Below the pieces are notes generated by a model, which made no database searches, was not told the origin of the DNA, and was given only the letters and a program-made list of their open reading frames with translations. A DNA stretch of 64,000 bases from Phototrophicus methaneseepsis. GTDB taxonomy: Bacteria; Chloroflexota; Anaerolineae; Aggregatilineales; Phototrophicaceae. A program made the translations under genes and the position numbers. Each line of letters starts with the position of its first letter. Position 1 is the stretch's first letter. Of this stretch, positions 53,022 through 60,685 are shown one piece after another. The DNA lies in the NCBI RefSeq assembly GCF_015500095.1, contig NZ_CP062983.1:5567886-5631885 (forward strand), written 5' to 3'.

Positions 53022-54620
53022 TCAAGCAGGCCCGCTACTCTCCCGGCTATATGGCAATGCAATTGATACCGTCGTCCCTGCATCAATCTCGCTCTCGACT
53101 TTTAGCGATGCCCCGACTGAAACAGCACGTTCTCGCAACGTCTTTAAACCGAGGCCCGCATAAGCAACACTTGTATCAAAGCCCTGACCATTATCCTGTA
53201 TCACCAGGCGGAATACGCGCTCATCATAGGTGCAATCAATCTCAACCTGGGTGGCGTTACTGTGTTTGGCAACGTTGTTCAGGACCTCCTGCGCAATGCG
53301 ATACATCGCCACCTGCATTTCAGGCGGTAGGATGAAGCCCTGCGGGACGTCGCAGCGCAAACTCATATTGATGAACTTATGGCCTTTCAGGCTGAAGCCT
53401 AAGTTATTGAGCAGCGTTACAAATGGGGTCTGAGTGATCGAATCTGGGCGTAATTCATATAGAAGGGTGTGAATCTCCGCAAGGGCAGCCTTGTTCAAAT
53501 CGATCAATTCTAGCGTGGATTTTTGGGCCTTCTCGGTGTTCATACTCCAGAGCTTCGGCAGGGCGCTGGCTAAGTTGATCGACGCAAACAGGAGTTGCTG
53601 CACAGAATCGTGCAAATCTCGTGATAGGCGCTGGCGTTCTTCAAAAGTCGCCATTTGCTGCAATTTTTCATTGAGTTGAGTGCGCCGCAGCGCCTGGGAG
53701 AAGTTCTCCGCCAGGATCAGGAGCGTATCACGCTCAACTTGATGTAAGTTCCTGGGGGCATCAAATTTGAGGACCAGAGCACCACTGAGTAGCCGCGTGC
53801 GAGCAAACGGCAAAATCGCATCCGTAGTATCTATACCCTCATAGGTTGCATTTGTTGAATGATTTTCATGCTCAATCACAACTTCACCGCGAGACAACCA
53901 GAGTGGTTTGTTTTCTCGGATGGCATAGGCTAGCAGATGTTTAGGGTGATTAAGCGGGATTGAATTGCTTTGATCCACGTCCGGTGATGAGCCGAACGCA
54001 TTGATGATCCTGATCACCTTTTCACTATCTTGATCCTCTTCGGAGACAACAGCGATGACGCCATACTGGACACCCATGGCGCGCATCCCTTTATGAAGGG
54101 CGCGGACAAGCTGATCCTGAGAAATCGCAGCCGACAATTCTGAAGTTACTTGATAGAGGATTCTGGAATAATGTTCGTACTTTTTACGCTCTGAAATGTC
54201 TTTGAAGAGAAGCGCGACCTTATTTTCGCCGGGGTTACCATAGCGAAAGGCATACACATCATAATAGTAGCCGAGTTCTTTTGCAGGATTTTCGAAGCGC
54301 CTGGATTCGCCGGTACGGGCAATTTCGCCATAAATTTCGAACCAGTGCTCTTCGTGCTGCGGGGCAATTTCGCGCATCCAGCGCCCTGTCGCATTTTTAA
54401 TGCCTGTCTGCCGCTCAAAGGCCGGGTTTACTTCAAGAAAGCGATAATCAACTGCCTTCCCATCCTGGTTAAACCGCACTTCGATGATGCAAAAACCTTC
54501 ATCAATCGAATTAAACAGCGTGCGATACAGCAGTTCAGCGAGTCCTAATGCTTCTTCACTTTGATTTAGGTATTCTGTATCAGCCATAGGATTCGTACTT
54601 TGTTCAGGTGCCCCAGCCAT
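53022..54620 (-). CDS. NarL-type sensor histidine kinase with PAS and GAF domains
   Basis: The 532-residue cytosolic protein has a PAS domain (about 27-150), a GAF domain (about 165-325), a HisKA_3 dimerisation region with R-L-S-R-D-L-H-D-S-V near residues 331-340 (phospho-His near 337), and an ATPase domain with I-A-Q-E-V-L-N-N-V-A-K-H near 443, D-N-G-Q-G-F near 476 and the G-L-G-L-K-T-L-R-E-R-A segment. This is the NarX/DegS type, which usually pairs with a LuxR-type response regulator. None is adjacent. Confidence 0.92.
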   Translation of the reverse strand: MAGAPEQSTNPMADTEYLNQSEEALGLAELLYRTLFNSIDEGFCIIEVRFNQDGKAVDYRFLEVNPAFERQTGIKNATGRWMREIAPQHEEHWFEIYGEIARTGESRRFENPAKELGYYYDVYAFRYGNPGENKVALLFKDISERKKYEHYSRILYQVTSELSAAISQDQLVRALHKGMRAMGVQYGVIAVVSEEDQDSEKVIRIINAFGSSPDVDQSNSIPLNHPKHLLAYAIRENKPLWLSRGEVVIEHENHSTNATYEGIDTTDAILPFARTRLLSGALVLKFDAPRNLHQVERDTLLILAENFSQALRRTQLNEKLQQMATFEERQRLSRDLHDSVQQLLFASINLASALPKLWSMNTEKAQKSTLELIDLNKAALAEIHTLLYELRPDSITQTPFVTLLNNLGFSLKGHKFINMSLRCDVPQGFILPPEMQVAMYRIAQEVLNNVAKHSNATQVEIDCTYDERVFRLVIQDNGQGFDTSVAYAGLGLKTLRERAVSVGASLKVESEIDAGTTVSIALPYSRESSGPA

Positions 54621-54779
54621 TTCATGACATCCTTATCACTGCGTCAAAATCGCTTTAATCCACGCGAAAACACAAGTTCTAACGCACTTTATCTGGCGAT
54701 AACGCTATTCTATTGTCCTTATAGCTGCTTCTATTATTACCGGGGAATATAATCAATAGTAAGCTACGTGTAAGGTACA

Positions 54780-55250
54780 TTAGATTTTAACAAAAAACGA
54801 AAAAATGGTATGGCTCCAGCTACTCATGCTGCCATCCAACTCATCAGGGTGCGCGCAAAACAGAATACGATCCGCTTCATTGTTGGGTATGAAGGGCTGC
54901 TGATCATCTAACTCTACCGTGTAAACAGCCGCATATTCATACGCGTTCCGCTCAGATAAATGCACTTTCAGGACGCCCAGGCAGGACGCTGTCTTTGCGA
55001 TCTGGCTGGATTCTTCTTGCAATTCGCGCAGGGCACAATCAAGCGGTGTTTCGCCCGGCTCAATGCCCCCGCCGGGTAGTTCCCACCATTTGCGATTGCG
55101 GTTATAGATGAATAGATACTTGCCATGGTAGGTCGCAATCACCTGCGTAAAGATGAGCGGCACATCCTGGTCTTCTACCGGGATGATGGGTTCCGCCATG
55201 GGGAGGATATGAAGGAGCTTATTTTGAGGATAACGATCTTCCACAATCAT
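54780..55250 (-). CDS. Nudix hydrolase
   Basis: The 156-residue protein has a Nudix box near residues 63-85 with G-G-G-I-E-P-G-E-T-P and R-E-L-Q-E-E. The last Gly of the motif is Ser. The box lies after W-W-E-L-P-G-G. Nudix enzymes hydrolyse nucleoside diphosphates linked to another group; the substrate is unknown. Three starts are possible (55343, 55250, 55199); 55250 has an AGG 9 bases upstream and gives a usual length. Confidence 0.82.
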   Translation of the reverse strand: MIVEDRYPQNKLLHILPMAEPIIPVEDQDVPLIFTQVIATYHGKYLFIYNRNRKWWELPGGGIEPGETPLDCALRELQEESSQIAKTASCLGVLKVHLSERNAYEYAAVYTVELDDQQPFIPNNEADRILFCAHPDELDGSMSSWSHTIFSFFVKI

Positions 55251-55493
55251 GTTATAGCCTGCGATTCTACTTGAGGAATGCCTTTGCGGCACCAAAAATG
55301 GGGATTCTAGCCAGCAGCAGCACCAGATTACGCCTACAGCCATGGCCTAAACCCATAGGCAGGAACGGAACCTGGTTTTGCTCACTTCTCTTAGAATCTA
55401 CTACCAAGATACTACAGATTGGGTCATAAGTGCACGGTACAAAAATGGATCGTAAAGACCGTGTAAAAAAGGCGTTATTTCCTATTTTGCTAA

Positions 55494-55522
55494 TTGCACT
55501 TCTAGAACTTTTGTGCTATCCT
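55494..55522 (+). promoter_or_regulatory. Putative recA promoter with an SOS-box-like palindrome
   Basis: TTGCAC (55494-55499) and TATCCT (55517-55522) are 17 bases apart. TAGAACTTTTGTGCTA (55503-55518) lies between them: the first half GAAC matches the Gram-positive-type LexA site GAAC-N4-GTTC, the second (GTGC) differs by one base. A LexA-like repressor binding here would fit recA control but is inferred. No lexA gene is in the window. Confidence 0.5.
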
Positions 55523-55544
55523 GAGTATCCTTCTGGAGGATAGC
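55515..55544 (+). promoter_or_regulatory. Hairpin in the recA leader sequestering a ribosome binding site
   Basis: GCTATCCT (55515-55522) pairs with AGGATAGC (55537-55544). The 3' arm overlaps the GGAGGA element of the 26-codon reading frame, and TTTT follows. It may be a weak terminator/attenuator. If transcription starts near 55529, the 5' arm would not be in the RNA, and it would then be only a DNA palindrome. Confidence 0.3.
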
Positions 55545-55548
55545 TTTT

Positions 55549-55629
55549 ATGCTGTTTCGTATTACACTTAAGTCAAGCGTCGATACGATAACATCGAAAC
55601 GACAGCGGCGAAATAGCATATCGAGCTAA
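55549..55629 (+). CDS. Possible 26-codon leader reading frame upstream of recA
   Basis: An ATG at 55549 lies 10 bases after GGAGG. The 26-residue frame (MLFRITLKSS start) ends at TAA 55627-55629, 66 bases before recA. It is basic and Ser/Arg-rich and resembles no known family. Since the ribosome binding site is good and the recA one is weaker, it may be a leader peptide or chance. Confidence 0.25.
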   Translation: MLFRITLKSSVDTITSKRQRRNSISS

Positions 55630-55695
55630 CATCATCATAAACACCCTATCAACGATAAAAAACCTGCCGATATATTGAGTACAGGACAAAACCTT

Positions 55696-56769
55696 ATGGC
55701 GAAACGGGCTAGTAAAAAAACGGATGTGGTGATGGCAAATGGTGATGAAGGGCGCATCAAGGCTCTCGATGCCGCTCTGACAGATATCACCAAGCGCTAT
55801 GGTGACGGCACAATTATCCGTCTGGGCGATGCTGCCCATATGCAGGTTGATGTGATCCCAAGCGGCTCCCTGGGCCTGGATATTGCGATTGGCGTTGGCG
55901 GGATTCCCCGTGGCCGCATCACAGAAATCTATGGGCCGGAATCGTCCGGTAAGACGACGCTTTGTTTGCATGTCATTGCGGAAGCACAAAAACGCGGCGG
56001 CCTATGCGCATTTATCGATATGGAACACGCCCTAGACCCGCAGTACGCCTCACGCATCGGTGTGGATATTGAACGTCTCTATGTGACACAGCCGGATACA
56101 GGCGAACAAGCGCTGGAAATCGCGGAGACGCTGGTACGCTCCGGTGCGCTGGATGTGATCGTGGTCGATAGTGTGGCTGCACTCGTCCCCCGTGCGGAAA
56201 TTGAAGGCGAGATGGGCGATTCTCATGTGGGTTTGCAGGCCCGTTTGATGAGCCAGGCCCTGCGTAAGCTCTCCGGCATCGTGAAGCAATCCGGCTTGTG
56301 CCTGCTGTTCACCAACCAGCTCCGTGAAAAAATCGGCGTCATGTTCGGCAATCCTGAAACACAGCCCGGTGGCCGCGCGCTCAAGTTCTATTCCAGCGTG
56401 CGCCTGGATATTCGCCGGACGCAGTCGATCAAATCTGGTGGCGATGTCGTCGGTAACCGCACCAAGATTAAGGTGAAGAAGAACAAAGTCGCGGCACCTT
56501 TCCGCGAGGCTGAATTCGACATCATGTTCTTTGAAAACGGCATCAGCAAGACGGGCGAAATCGTCGACCTGGGCGAGCAACTCGGCCTGGTGGAAAAGCG
56601 TGGTGCTTTCTACCGCTACAATGATGAGCTCATCGGCCAGGGGCGTGAAAATGCCAAACAGTTCTTGATGGAAAACCCCAACATCGCCATGGAGATCGAA
56701 GATGCCATTCGTCGGCATTACGAACTGCCCACCCTGGCGGAAGCGAACGCTGAGTTAGTCGAAGAATAA
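55696..56769 (+). CDS. recA: Recombinase RecA
   Basis: The 357-residue protein has the RecA core: Walker [10 protein letters not shown] at about residues 80-88, Walker [11 protein letters not shown] near 154, L1 segment E-I-E-G-E-M-G-D and L2 [12 protein letters not shown], with L-R-I-D-I-R-R-like L-D-I-R-R near 240. It binds single-stranded DNA and catalyses strand exchange and LexA cleavage. The ATG at 55696 (not 55675) is chosen because the N-terminus K-R-A-S-K-K fits RecA; AGGA lies about 10 bases upstream. A terminator follows. Confidence 0.97.
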   Translation: MAKRASKKTDVVMANGDEGRIKALDAALTDITKRYGDGTIIRLGDAAHMQVDVIPSGSLGLDIAIGVGGIPRGRITEIYGPESSGKTTLCLHVIAEAQKRGGLCAFIDMEHALDPQYASRIGVDIERLYVTQPDTGEQALEIAETLVRSGALDVIVVDSVAALVPRAEIEGEMGDSHVGLQARLMSQALRKLSGIVKQSGLCLLFTNQLREKIGVMFGNPETQPGGRALKFYSSVRLDIRRTQSIKSGGDVVGNRTKIKVKKNKVAAPFREAEFDIMFFENGISKTGEIVDLGEQLGLVEKRGAFYRYNDELIGQGRENAKQFLMENPNIAMEIEDAIRRHYELPTLAEANAELVEE

Positions 56770-56807
56770 GCGACACAAGAACGCGACGCGAGAATACAGC
56801 TCAATTC

Positions 56808-56843
56808 AAAAGAGGCAAGCCATTAGGGCCTGCCTCTTTTTTG
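56808..56843 (+). terminator. Intrinsic terminator of recA
   Basis: AAAAGAGGCA (56808-56817) pairs with TGCCTCTTTT (56831-56840), with three inner pairs, followed by TT. Confidence 0.9.
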
Positions 56844-56913
56844 TTCTATTAATCTGTTTTGTAGAAATCCGTCAGAGCCTTCATTGAGGCTAGATCACCC
56901 GTTGCCGCGCGAC

Positions 56914-57687
56914 TTACCAGTATCCCCCACAATAATAAAATGAGCCCTCTGGCGGCGCTGGGTCCGAAGGCATTTCAAACATAGTTTCTGCCGTTGGGTC
57001 AACCATGTTACATATTGTAGTGGCTTCTTCAATATCTCTTGCCACATAAACCATCACTAAAAAACTTATGTCGGGCGCGGTCGAGGCACATGACGATTCT
57101 GCGTCGTAGTACGCAGTAATAGTTTGCGGCCCTGTACCACCCGGCCAATAGAAGGAAGTCGGCCCATGGGGATTCGTATATTTATAGCAACCCTCAGGTG
57201 CAGGCATAATGGATGTATTCGTTGGCGTTGGTGGTATCGTTGGTGTAGGGGTGCTGGTAGGCGTAGCGGTACTGGTCAGCGTGGGGATGGCCGTCGGGAA
57301 GATCGTCCCTGTGGGTGTGTATGTGGGTGTGTAGCTAGAAATTGGCGTAAACGTTACGGTCGGGTCGGTAGGTACGCCAGGGTCATTGGAGCCATCAGAC
57401 GAAACCACTTTAGGCAATGGCGGTAGAATCCAACGATATTGAGAGGGAAAATCTTCCCGCGCAATAAGTCCTTCGTTGTAGCGAATCAGATACCAGCCTG
57501 CGATCCAATCGATTTCAGTCTGGCAGCGGCCTTCCATAGTCCCGCCCTCGAAGCAAGCATTTGCACGTTCATTGATTCTAGGATCATTCGGATTGCCCCG
57601 GTCATCAAACCCAATGGCTGCAAAGACCAAGCTCACGATGAGGAACAAAGAAAGAAAAGTCACAAATGTGCGGACGATAGTGTTCAT
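56914..57687 (-). CDS. Secreted protein with a Pro/Thr-rich linker
   Basis: The 257-residue protein has a signal peptide or N-terminal anchor (about residues 7-27), then a small Cys-containing region (A-C-F-E-G-G, G-R-C-Q-T-E), a Pro/Thr/Ser-rich stretch (about 100-165) and a C-terminal domain with three Cys and aromatic residues (C-Y-K-Y, Y-Y-C-G-G-Y-W). The stretch is built from T-P-T-x repeats, also seen in the TPR protein at 14459. I do not recognise the end domains. The start could also be the GTG at 57714. Function unknown. Confidence 0.6.
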   Translation of the reverse strand: MNTIVRTFVTFLSLFLIVSLVFAAIGFDDRGNPNDPRINERANACFEGGTMEGRCQTEIDWIAGWYLIRYNEGLIAREDFPSQYRWILPPLPKVVSSDGSNDPGVPTDPTVTFTPISSYTPTYTPTGTIFPTAIPTLTSTATPTSTPTPTIPPTPTNTSIMPAPEGCYKYTNPHGPTSFYWPGGTGPQTITAYYDAESSCASTAPDISFLVMVYVARDIEEATTICNMVDPTAETMFEMPSDPAPPEGSFYYCGGYW

Positions 57688-57812
57688 ATTTTTGCTATTG
57701 TTGCCTTTACACACAGACTTCTATGTCCAGACATTATAACATATTTCAGAAAAGAAATATATCGTAAAAATAGCATTTTCCATATGTGGAGGTATGAAAC
57801 AGAGGAATGCAA

Positions 57813-57835
57813 AGAGGCGCGATGTTCGCGCCTCT
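57813..57835 (-). terminator. Probable terminator of metG
   Basis: AGAGGCGCGA (57813-57822) pairs perfectly with TCGCGCCTCT (57826-57835). On the minus strand it is followed by a short TTTGC, so it is a weak terminator by composition but strong in stem. Confidence 0.6.
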
Positions 57836-57851
57836 AGCATGACGTGACTCA

Positions 57852-59648
57852 CTAAACTTCGATGGGCTTTTCCTCATAGGGGGCGCCCAGGCGGCCCTGC
57901 TCTTCATCCACGACTTCCGGCTCCAACTTGGTATAGAGCGGCTGCGGTTCGCGCAGCTTTTGCCCTTGTTGCAAATTGCTCTTTTCCCAGGTGCCCGTTT
58001 GCTTGGCTGGATCGTAAATCAGAGCCTTATGCTTGCGCTCATCTTCAGTGTATTCTTCAATCTTGAGATCACCAAAGAGCTGCCCATCATAGCCAAGCAT
58101 CTCGTGCACCTGCTGGCTGCTGAACGGCAGGAAGGGCGATAAGATAATCTTGAGGTTATCAATCGCACGCAGGGCCGTATAGATGGACCGGCCAGCATCG
58201 TTCTTATCTTCTTTGTAGGTCTTCCATGGTGCGCGCTCATCCAGATAGCCATTCACCTCGCGCGCCAGGGCCATTGCTTCTGTGAGTGCTTCGCGCAGCT
58301 TGACCTGCTCCAACAATGAGCCAACTGTCTCGAAGCCGCTTTCGATGCGCTCGATGAGGGTATTATCGACGATCGTCAGTTCATCGGTGACGGGTACAAT
58401 GCCATCGTAGCGCTTGTAAGCAAAGCCAACGACGCGGTTTACGAGATTGCCCCAGGCCGCCAAGAGTTCATTATTCACACGGGTATAGAAGCCATCCCAT
58501 GTAAAGTCACTATCGGCTGTTTCCGGCAAAGTACGAGCCACATAATAACGCACTGCATCCGGCTGAAAGCGCTCCAGAATATCCGGCAGCCAGATCGCCC
58601 AGTTGCGGCTCTTGCTAAACTGTTTGCCTTCAATATTCATGAATTCATTGGCGGGCACATCATATGGGAGCTGCAAGGACTTACTTTCGTCATCTTCATA
58701 GAGGCGCTCCACACCCATCAGCTCCGACTGCCAGATCACTGTATGGAACGGGATGTTATCTTTACCAATGAAGCAGTAACCCTGATTTTCAGGGTTATAC
58801 CACCAATCTTTCCAGGCGTCGGGCTGGCCGTTATTTTTGGCCCATTCCACACTGGCCGTGAAGTAACCCATAACCGCCTCGAACCAGACATACATCTTCT
58901 TGTCGCCGAAATCATCCAGCGGCACATCAATCCCCCAGTCAATATCACGGGTGATCGGACGCGCCTTCAGGTCCTTGGCGAAGTTCTTGCTGAAGTTCAT
59001 CACCTGAGGGCGCCAATGCCCTTCGTGTGAATCCAGGTAAGCTGTAAGCTGGTCAATGAATTGGGGCAAATCCAGGAAGTAGTGCTCCGTACTGCGCACA
59101 ACGAGCTTATCGGACGGATCGCTGATGCTGTGCGGATTGATGAGCTTGGTTGTTTCCATCAAGTTACCGCAGTTATCGCACTGATCACCACGCGCGCTCT
59201 CGTAACCACAGATATAACATGTGCCTTCTACGAAGCGATCCGGCAAGAAGCGCTCTTCTTTTTCGCTGTAGAGCAATTCCTGGGTTTCCTTCTTCAGATG
59301 GCCTTTTTCCAGCAATTTGAGGAAGAAATCCTGCGCGATCTTGCGATGATTCTCCGTGTCGGTATGCGTGAACAGATCGTAGCTGATGCCGATCTTCTGC
59401 TGGGTCAGCAAGAAGCGCTCATGATAGTGCTCAAAGACTTCTCGTGGTGTGATGCCCCGCTTATTGGCTTCGACAACAATCGGCGTACCATGGCTATCGC
59501 TGCCGCTCACCATCAGGACCTTATTGCCCTTCAGGCGTTGATAACGGGCGAAAATATCCGCCGGGAGATAAGCGCCCGCCAGATGGCCGACGTGCAGGTC
59601 GCCATTTGCGTAAGGCCAGGCTACAGAAATATGAATGTTTTTGGTCAT
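57852..59648 (-). CDS. metG: Methionyl-tRNA synthetase
   Basis: The 598-residue enzyme activates methionine and charges tRNA-Met. The class I motifs are present: H-V-G-H at residues 19-22 and F-S-K-S-R near residues 344-348 (KMSKS equivalent). A zinc site of the Cys type lies near residue 143-160 (C-Y-I-C-G, C-D-N-C-G). The anticodon-binding helical domain is at about 400-540. There is no C-terminal tRNA-binding (EMAP-like) domain. The ATG has AAAGGA about 12 bases upstream. A candidate transcription attenuator lies 370 bases upstream. Confidence 0.96.
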   Translation of the reverse strand: MTKNIHISVAWPYANGDLHVGHLAGAYLPADIFARYQRLKGNKVLMVSGSDSHGTPIVVEANKRGITPREVFEHYHERFLLTQQKIGISYDLFTHTDTENHRKIAQDFFLKLLEKGHLKKETQELLYSEKEERFLPDRFVEGTCYICGYESARGDQCDNCGNLMETTKLINPHSISDPSDKLVVRSTEHYFLDLPQFIDQLTAYLDSHEGHWRPQVMNFSKNFAKDLKARPITRDIDWGIDVPLDDFGDKKMYVWFEAVMGYFTASVEWAKNNGQPDAWKDWWYNPENQGYCFIGKDNIPFHTVIWQSELMGVERLYEDDESKSLQLPYDVPANEFMNIEGKQFSKSRNWAIWLPDILERFQPDAVRYYVARTLPETADSDFTWDGFYTRVNNELLAAWGNLVNRVVGFAYKRYDGIVPVTDELTIVDNTLIERIESGFETVGSLLEQVKLREALTEAMALAREVNGYLDERAPWKTYKEDKNDAGRSIYTALRAIDNLKIILSPFLPFSSQQVHEMLGYDGQLFGDLKIEEYTEDERKHKALIYDPAKQTGTWEKSNLQQGQKLREPQPLYTKLEPEVVDEEQGRLGAPYEEKPIEV

Positions 59649-60015
59649 GATGATGCGTGTTCCTTTGATGTCGTGATTATCGTCAATGGATGGTCAACGA
59701 GTTGTGACTCAGGCGCTTATGTTGTCATCGATGTCGTCATAAGAGCATGTATCAAAGCATGGTGCTATAAAACTTGCGTGCGTCATAAGGGCATGATAGC
59801 AGCGTCAACGCCGATTCGGGACGATGAATCCTGCTATCCATGCCTGTGGCAGCACACGTCAGTAAGCGTGCGTCACATTCGAGGCATGGCCCCGACGCTC
59901 GTATGCTGCCGCTGAAGCGGCAAGATGACACTCTTTAAAAAGCAATATAAAAGGCAATACATCATTGCTCCAATAGATGCACAGGCTCAATCTTCTACAC
60001 AGGCAGTATCGGCGC
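59649..60015. other. Long untranslated region between the attenuator and metG
   Basis: No gene is visible on the minus strand. TTGGAG (59973-59968) and TATATT (59949-59944), 18 bases apart on the minus strand, could be a second promoter of metG that would bypass the attenuator. A small hairpin, TGCCGC/GCGGCA, lies at 59907-59922 without T-run. Confidence 0.4.
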
Positions 60016-60019
60016 AAAT

Positions 60020-60050
60020 AAAAAACCGCCTGCCACTGACAGACGGTTTC
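60020..60050 (-). terminator. Intrinsic terminator in the metG leader
   Basis: AAACCGTCTG (60049-60040) pairs with CAGGCGGTTT (60032-60023, one wobble) around TCAGTGG on the minus strand, followed by TTTATTT. No annotated minus-strand gene ends close before it, apart from the leader frame. Confidence 0.85.
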
Positions 60051-60069
60051 GATTGTAACCAAGTTTGGC

Positions 60070-60150
60070 CTAGGCACACAAAAGCAGCCGTCTGTCTCCA
60101 TTATGGGGCATCGGCATGGACATGAGTGCAAAAACAGTGTGCGCGGTCAT
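60070..60150 (-). CDS. Putative leaderless Met-rich leader peptide of metG (26 codons)
   Basis: The frame runs from ATG (60150-60148) to TAG (60072-60070). Met is found at positions 1, 10, 12 and 14, i.e. L-M-S-M-P-M-P, four of 26 residues. No Shine-Dalgarno sequence precedes it. The -10 element TATACT ends 7 bases before the ATG, so the expected transcription start is at the A of the ATG, consistent with a leaderless mRNA. Codons 19-21 encode D-R-R and hold the antiterminator segment. The peptide itself need not have a function. Confidence 0.45.
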   Translation of the reverse strand: MTAHTVFALMSMPMPHNGDRRLLLCA

Positions 60151-60157
60151 GAAGATA

Positions 60158-60187
60158 AGTATAGTCACTATAAGCAACGCAAGTCAA
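60158..60187 (-). promoter_or_regulatory. Promoter of the metG leader
   Basis: On the minus strand TTGACT (60187-60182) and TATACT (60163-60158) are 18 bases apart. Each matches the sigma-70-type consensus in five of six bases. The start site is predicted near 60150. Confidence 0.65.
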
Positions 60188-60285
60188 GCGGCAGGGAAAA
60201 GATCATCACAGAGAGACACAGGCCCAGGGCACAAAGGGCTTACATTGTCGCTTTGTGGTCCACTATATCCCTGATTCCAGGGCCT

Positions 60286-60564
60286 TTACAAGTAAAAATC
60301 GCGCAGGGCGTCGCGCACATCGTCGATGAGCATGGTCCAATCCATATCCGGCTGGCGCGTAATAATGAGGTGATCTGGCTGAATCGTCAGCGCAGCGATG
60401 CCTTCAATATCAATGCAAAGGAGCTGCGCAATCGGGGAACCCAAGGCTCCCTCTTCCGCAGTGGGGTAGATTTCCGGCTCTTCCGTCAGCGTCTGGTTGA
60501 TATACAGCAGGCGCACATCCGGATCGTCTGTTGTTTCCATCTCAAAAGTGACATATTCGGGCAT
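60286..60564 (-). CDS. Nfu/NifU N-terminal-domain protein
   Basis: The 92-residue protein matches the Nfu-N (NifU N-terminal) domain: S-P-I-A-Q-L-L-C-I-(D/E)-I-E-G-I near residue 42, I-I-T-R-Q-P-D-M-D-W near 66, and V-R-D-A-L-R-D-F at the end. In full Nfu proteins it precedes the C-x-x-C scaffold domain, which is absent here. A stand-alone Nfu-N protein may help iron-sulfur assembly or bind elsewhere; there is no Cys pair of its own. The ATG at 60564 has GGAG about 9 bases upstream. Confidence 0.8.
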   Translation of the reverse strand: MPEYVTFEMETTDDPDVRLLYINQTLTEEPEIYPTAEEGALGSPIAQLLCIDIEGIAALTIQPDHLIITRQPDMDWTMLIDDVRDALRDFYL

Positions 60565-60685
60565 GGACGTGGCTCCATAAGATGACGTGAATAGCGCCAT
60601 TATAGGCAGCCATGCCCTAAGATACGAGGGCGTTCACAACACCACCCACGAAAGAAAACAGGCCCTAGGGCTGTGGTCGTAGGAC

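Larger units (their letters stand above)
55251..55695. other. Divergent region with the recA promoter and leader
   Basis: It holds the recA promoter with an SOS-box-like palindrome (55494-55522), a hairpin at 55515-55544 and a 26-codon reading frame at 55549-55629. The first 200 bases next to the Nudix gene hold nothing I recognise. Confidence 0.45.
60016..60151 (-). promoter_or_regulatory. Candidate ribosome-mediated transcription attenuator upstream of metG
   Basis: On the minus strand the leader RNA would begin near 60150. It has a Met-rich reading frame (60150-60070) and a terminator (60050-60016). GACAGACGG at 60096-60088, inside the frame (codons 19-21), is perfectly complementary to CCGTCTGTC at 60046-60038, which is part of the terminator 5' arm. 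Pairing of these would be an antiterminator. GCACAC (60142-60137) can pair with GTGTGC (60079-60074) as a possible pause structure. A ribosome stalled at Met codons 10-14 would leave GACAGACGG free; a ribosome at the stop codon would partly cover it. This is the classic attenuator layout; function is inferred. Confidence 0.6.

Noticed and set aside
59061..59915. 284-codon ORF antisense to metG
   Set aside because: It is the mirror of the coding strand of metG and has no ribosome binding site or protein-like pattern.
60021..60151. The metG leader as an SRP RNA, 6S RNA or T-box
   Set aside because: No SRP-RNA tetraloop domain, no 6S-like central bubble, and no T-box conserved sequence; the Met-rich frame and antiterminator explain it better.
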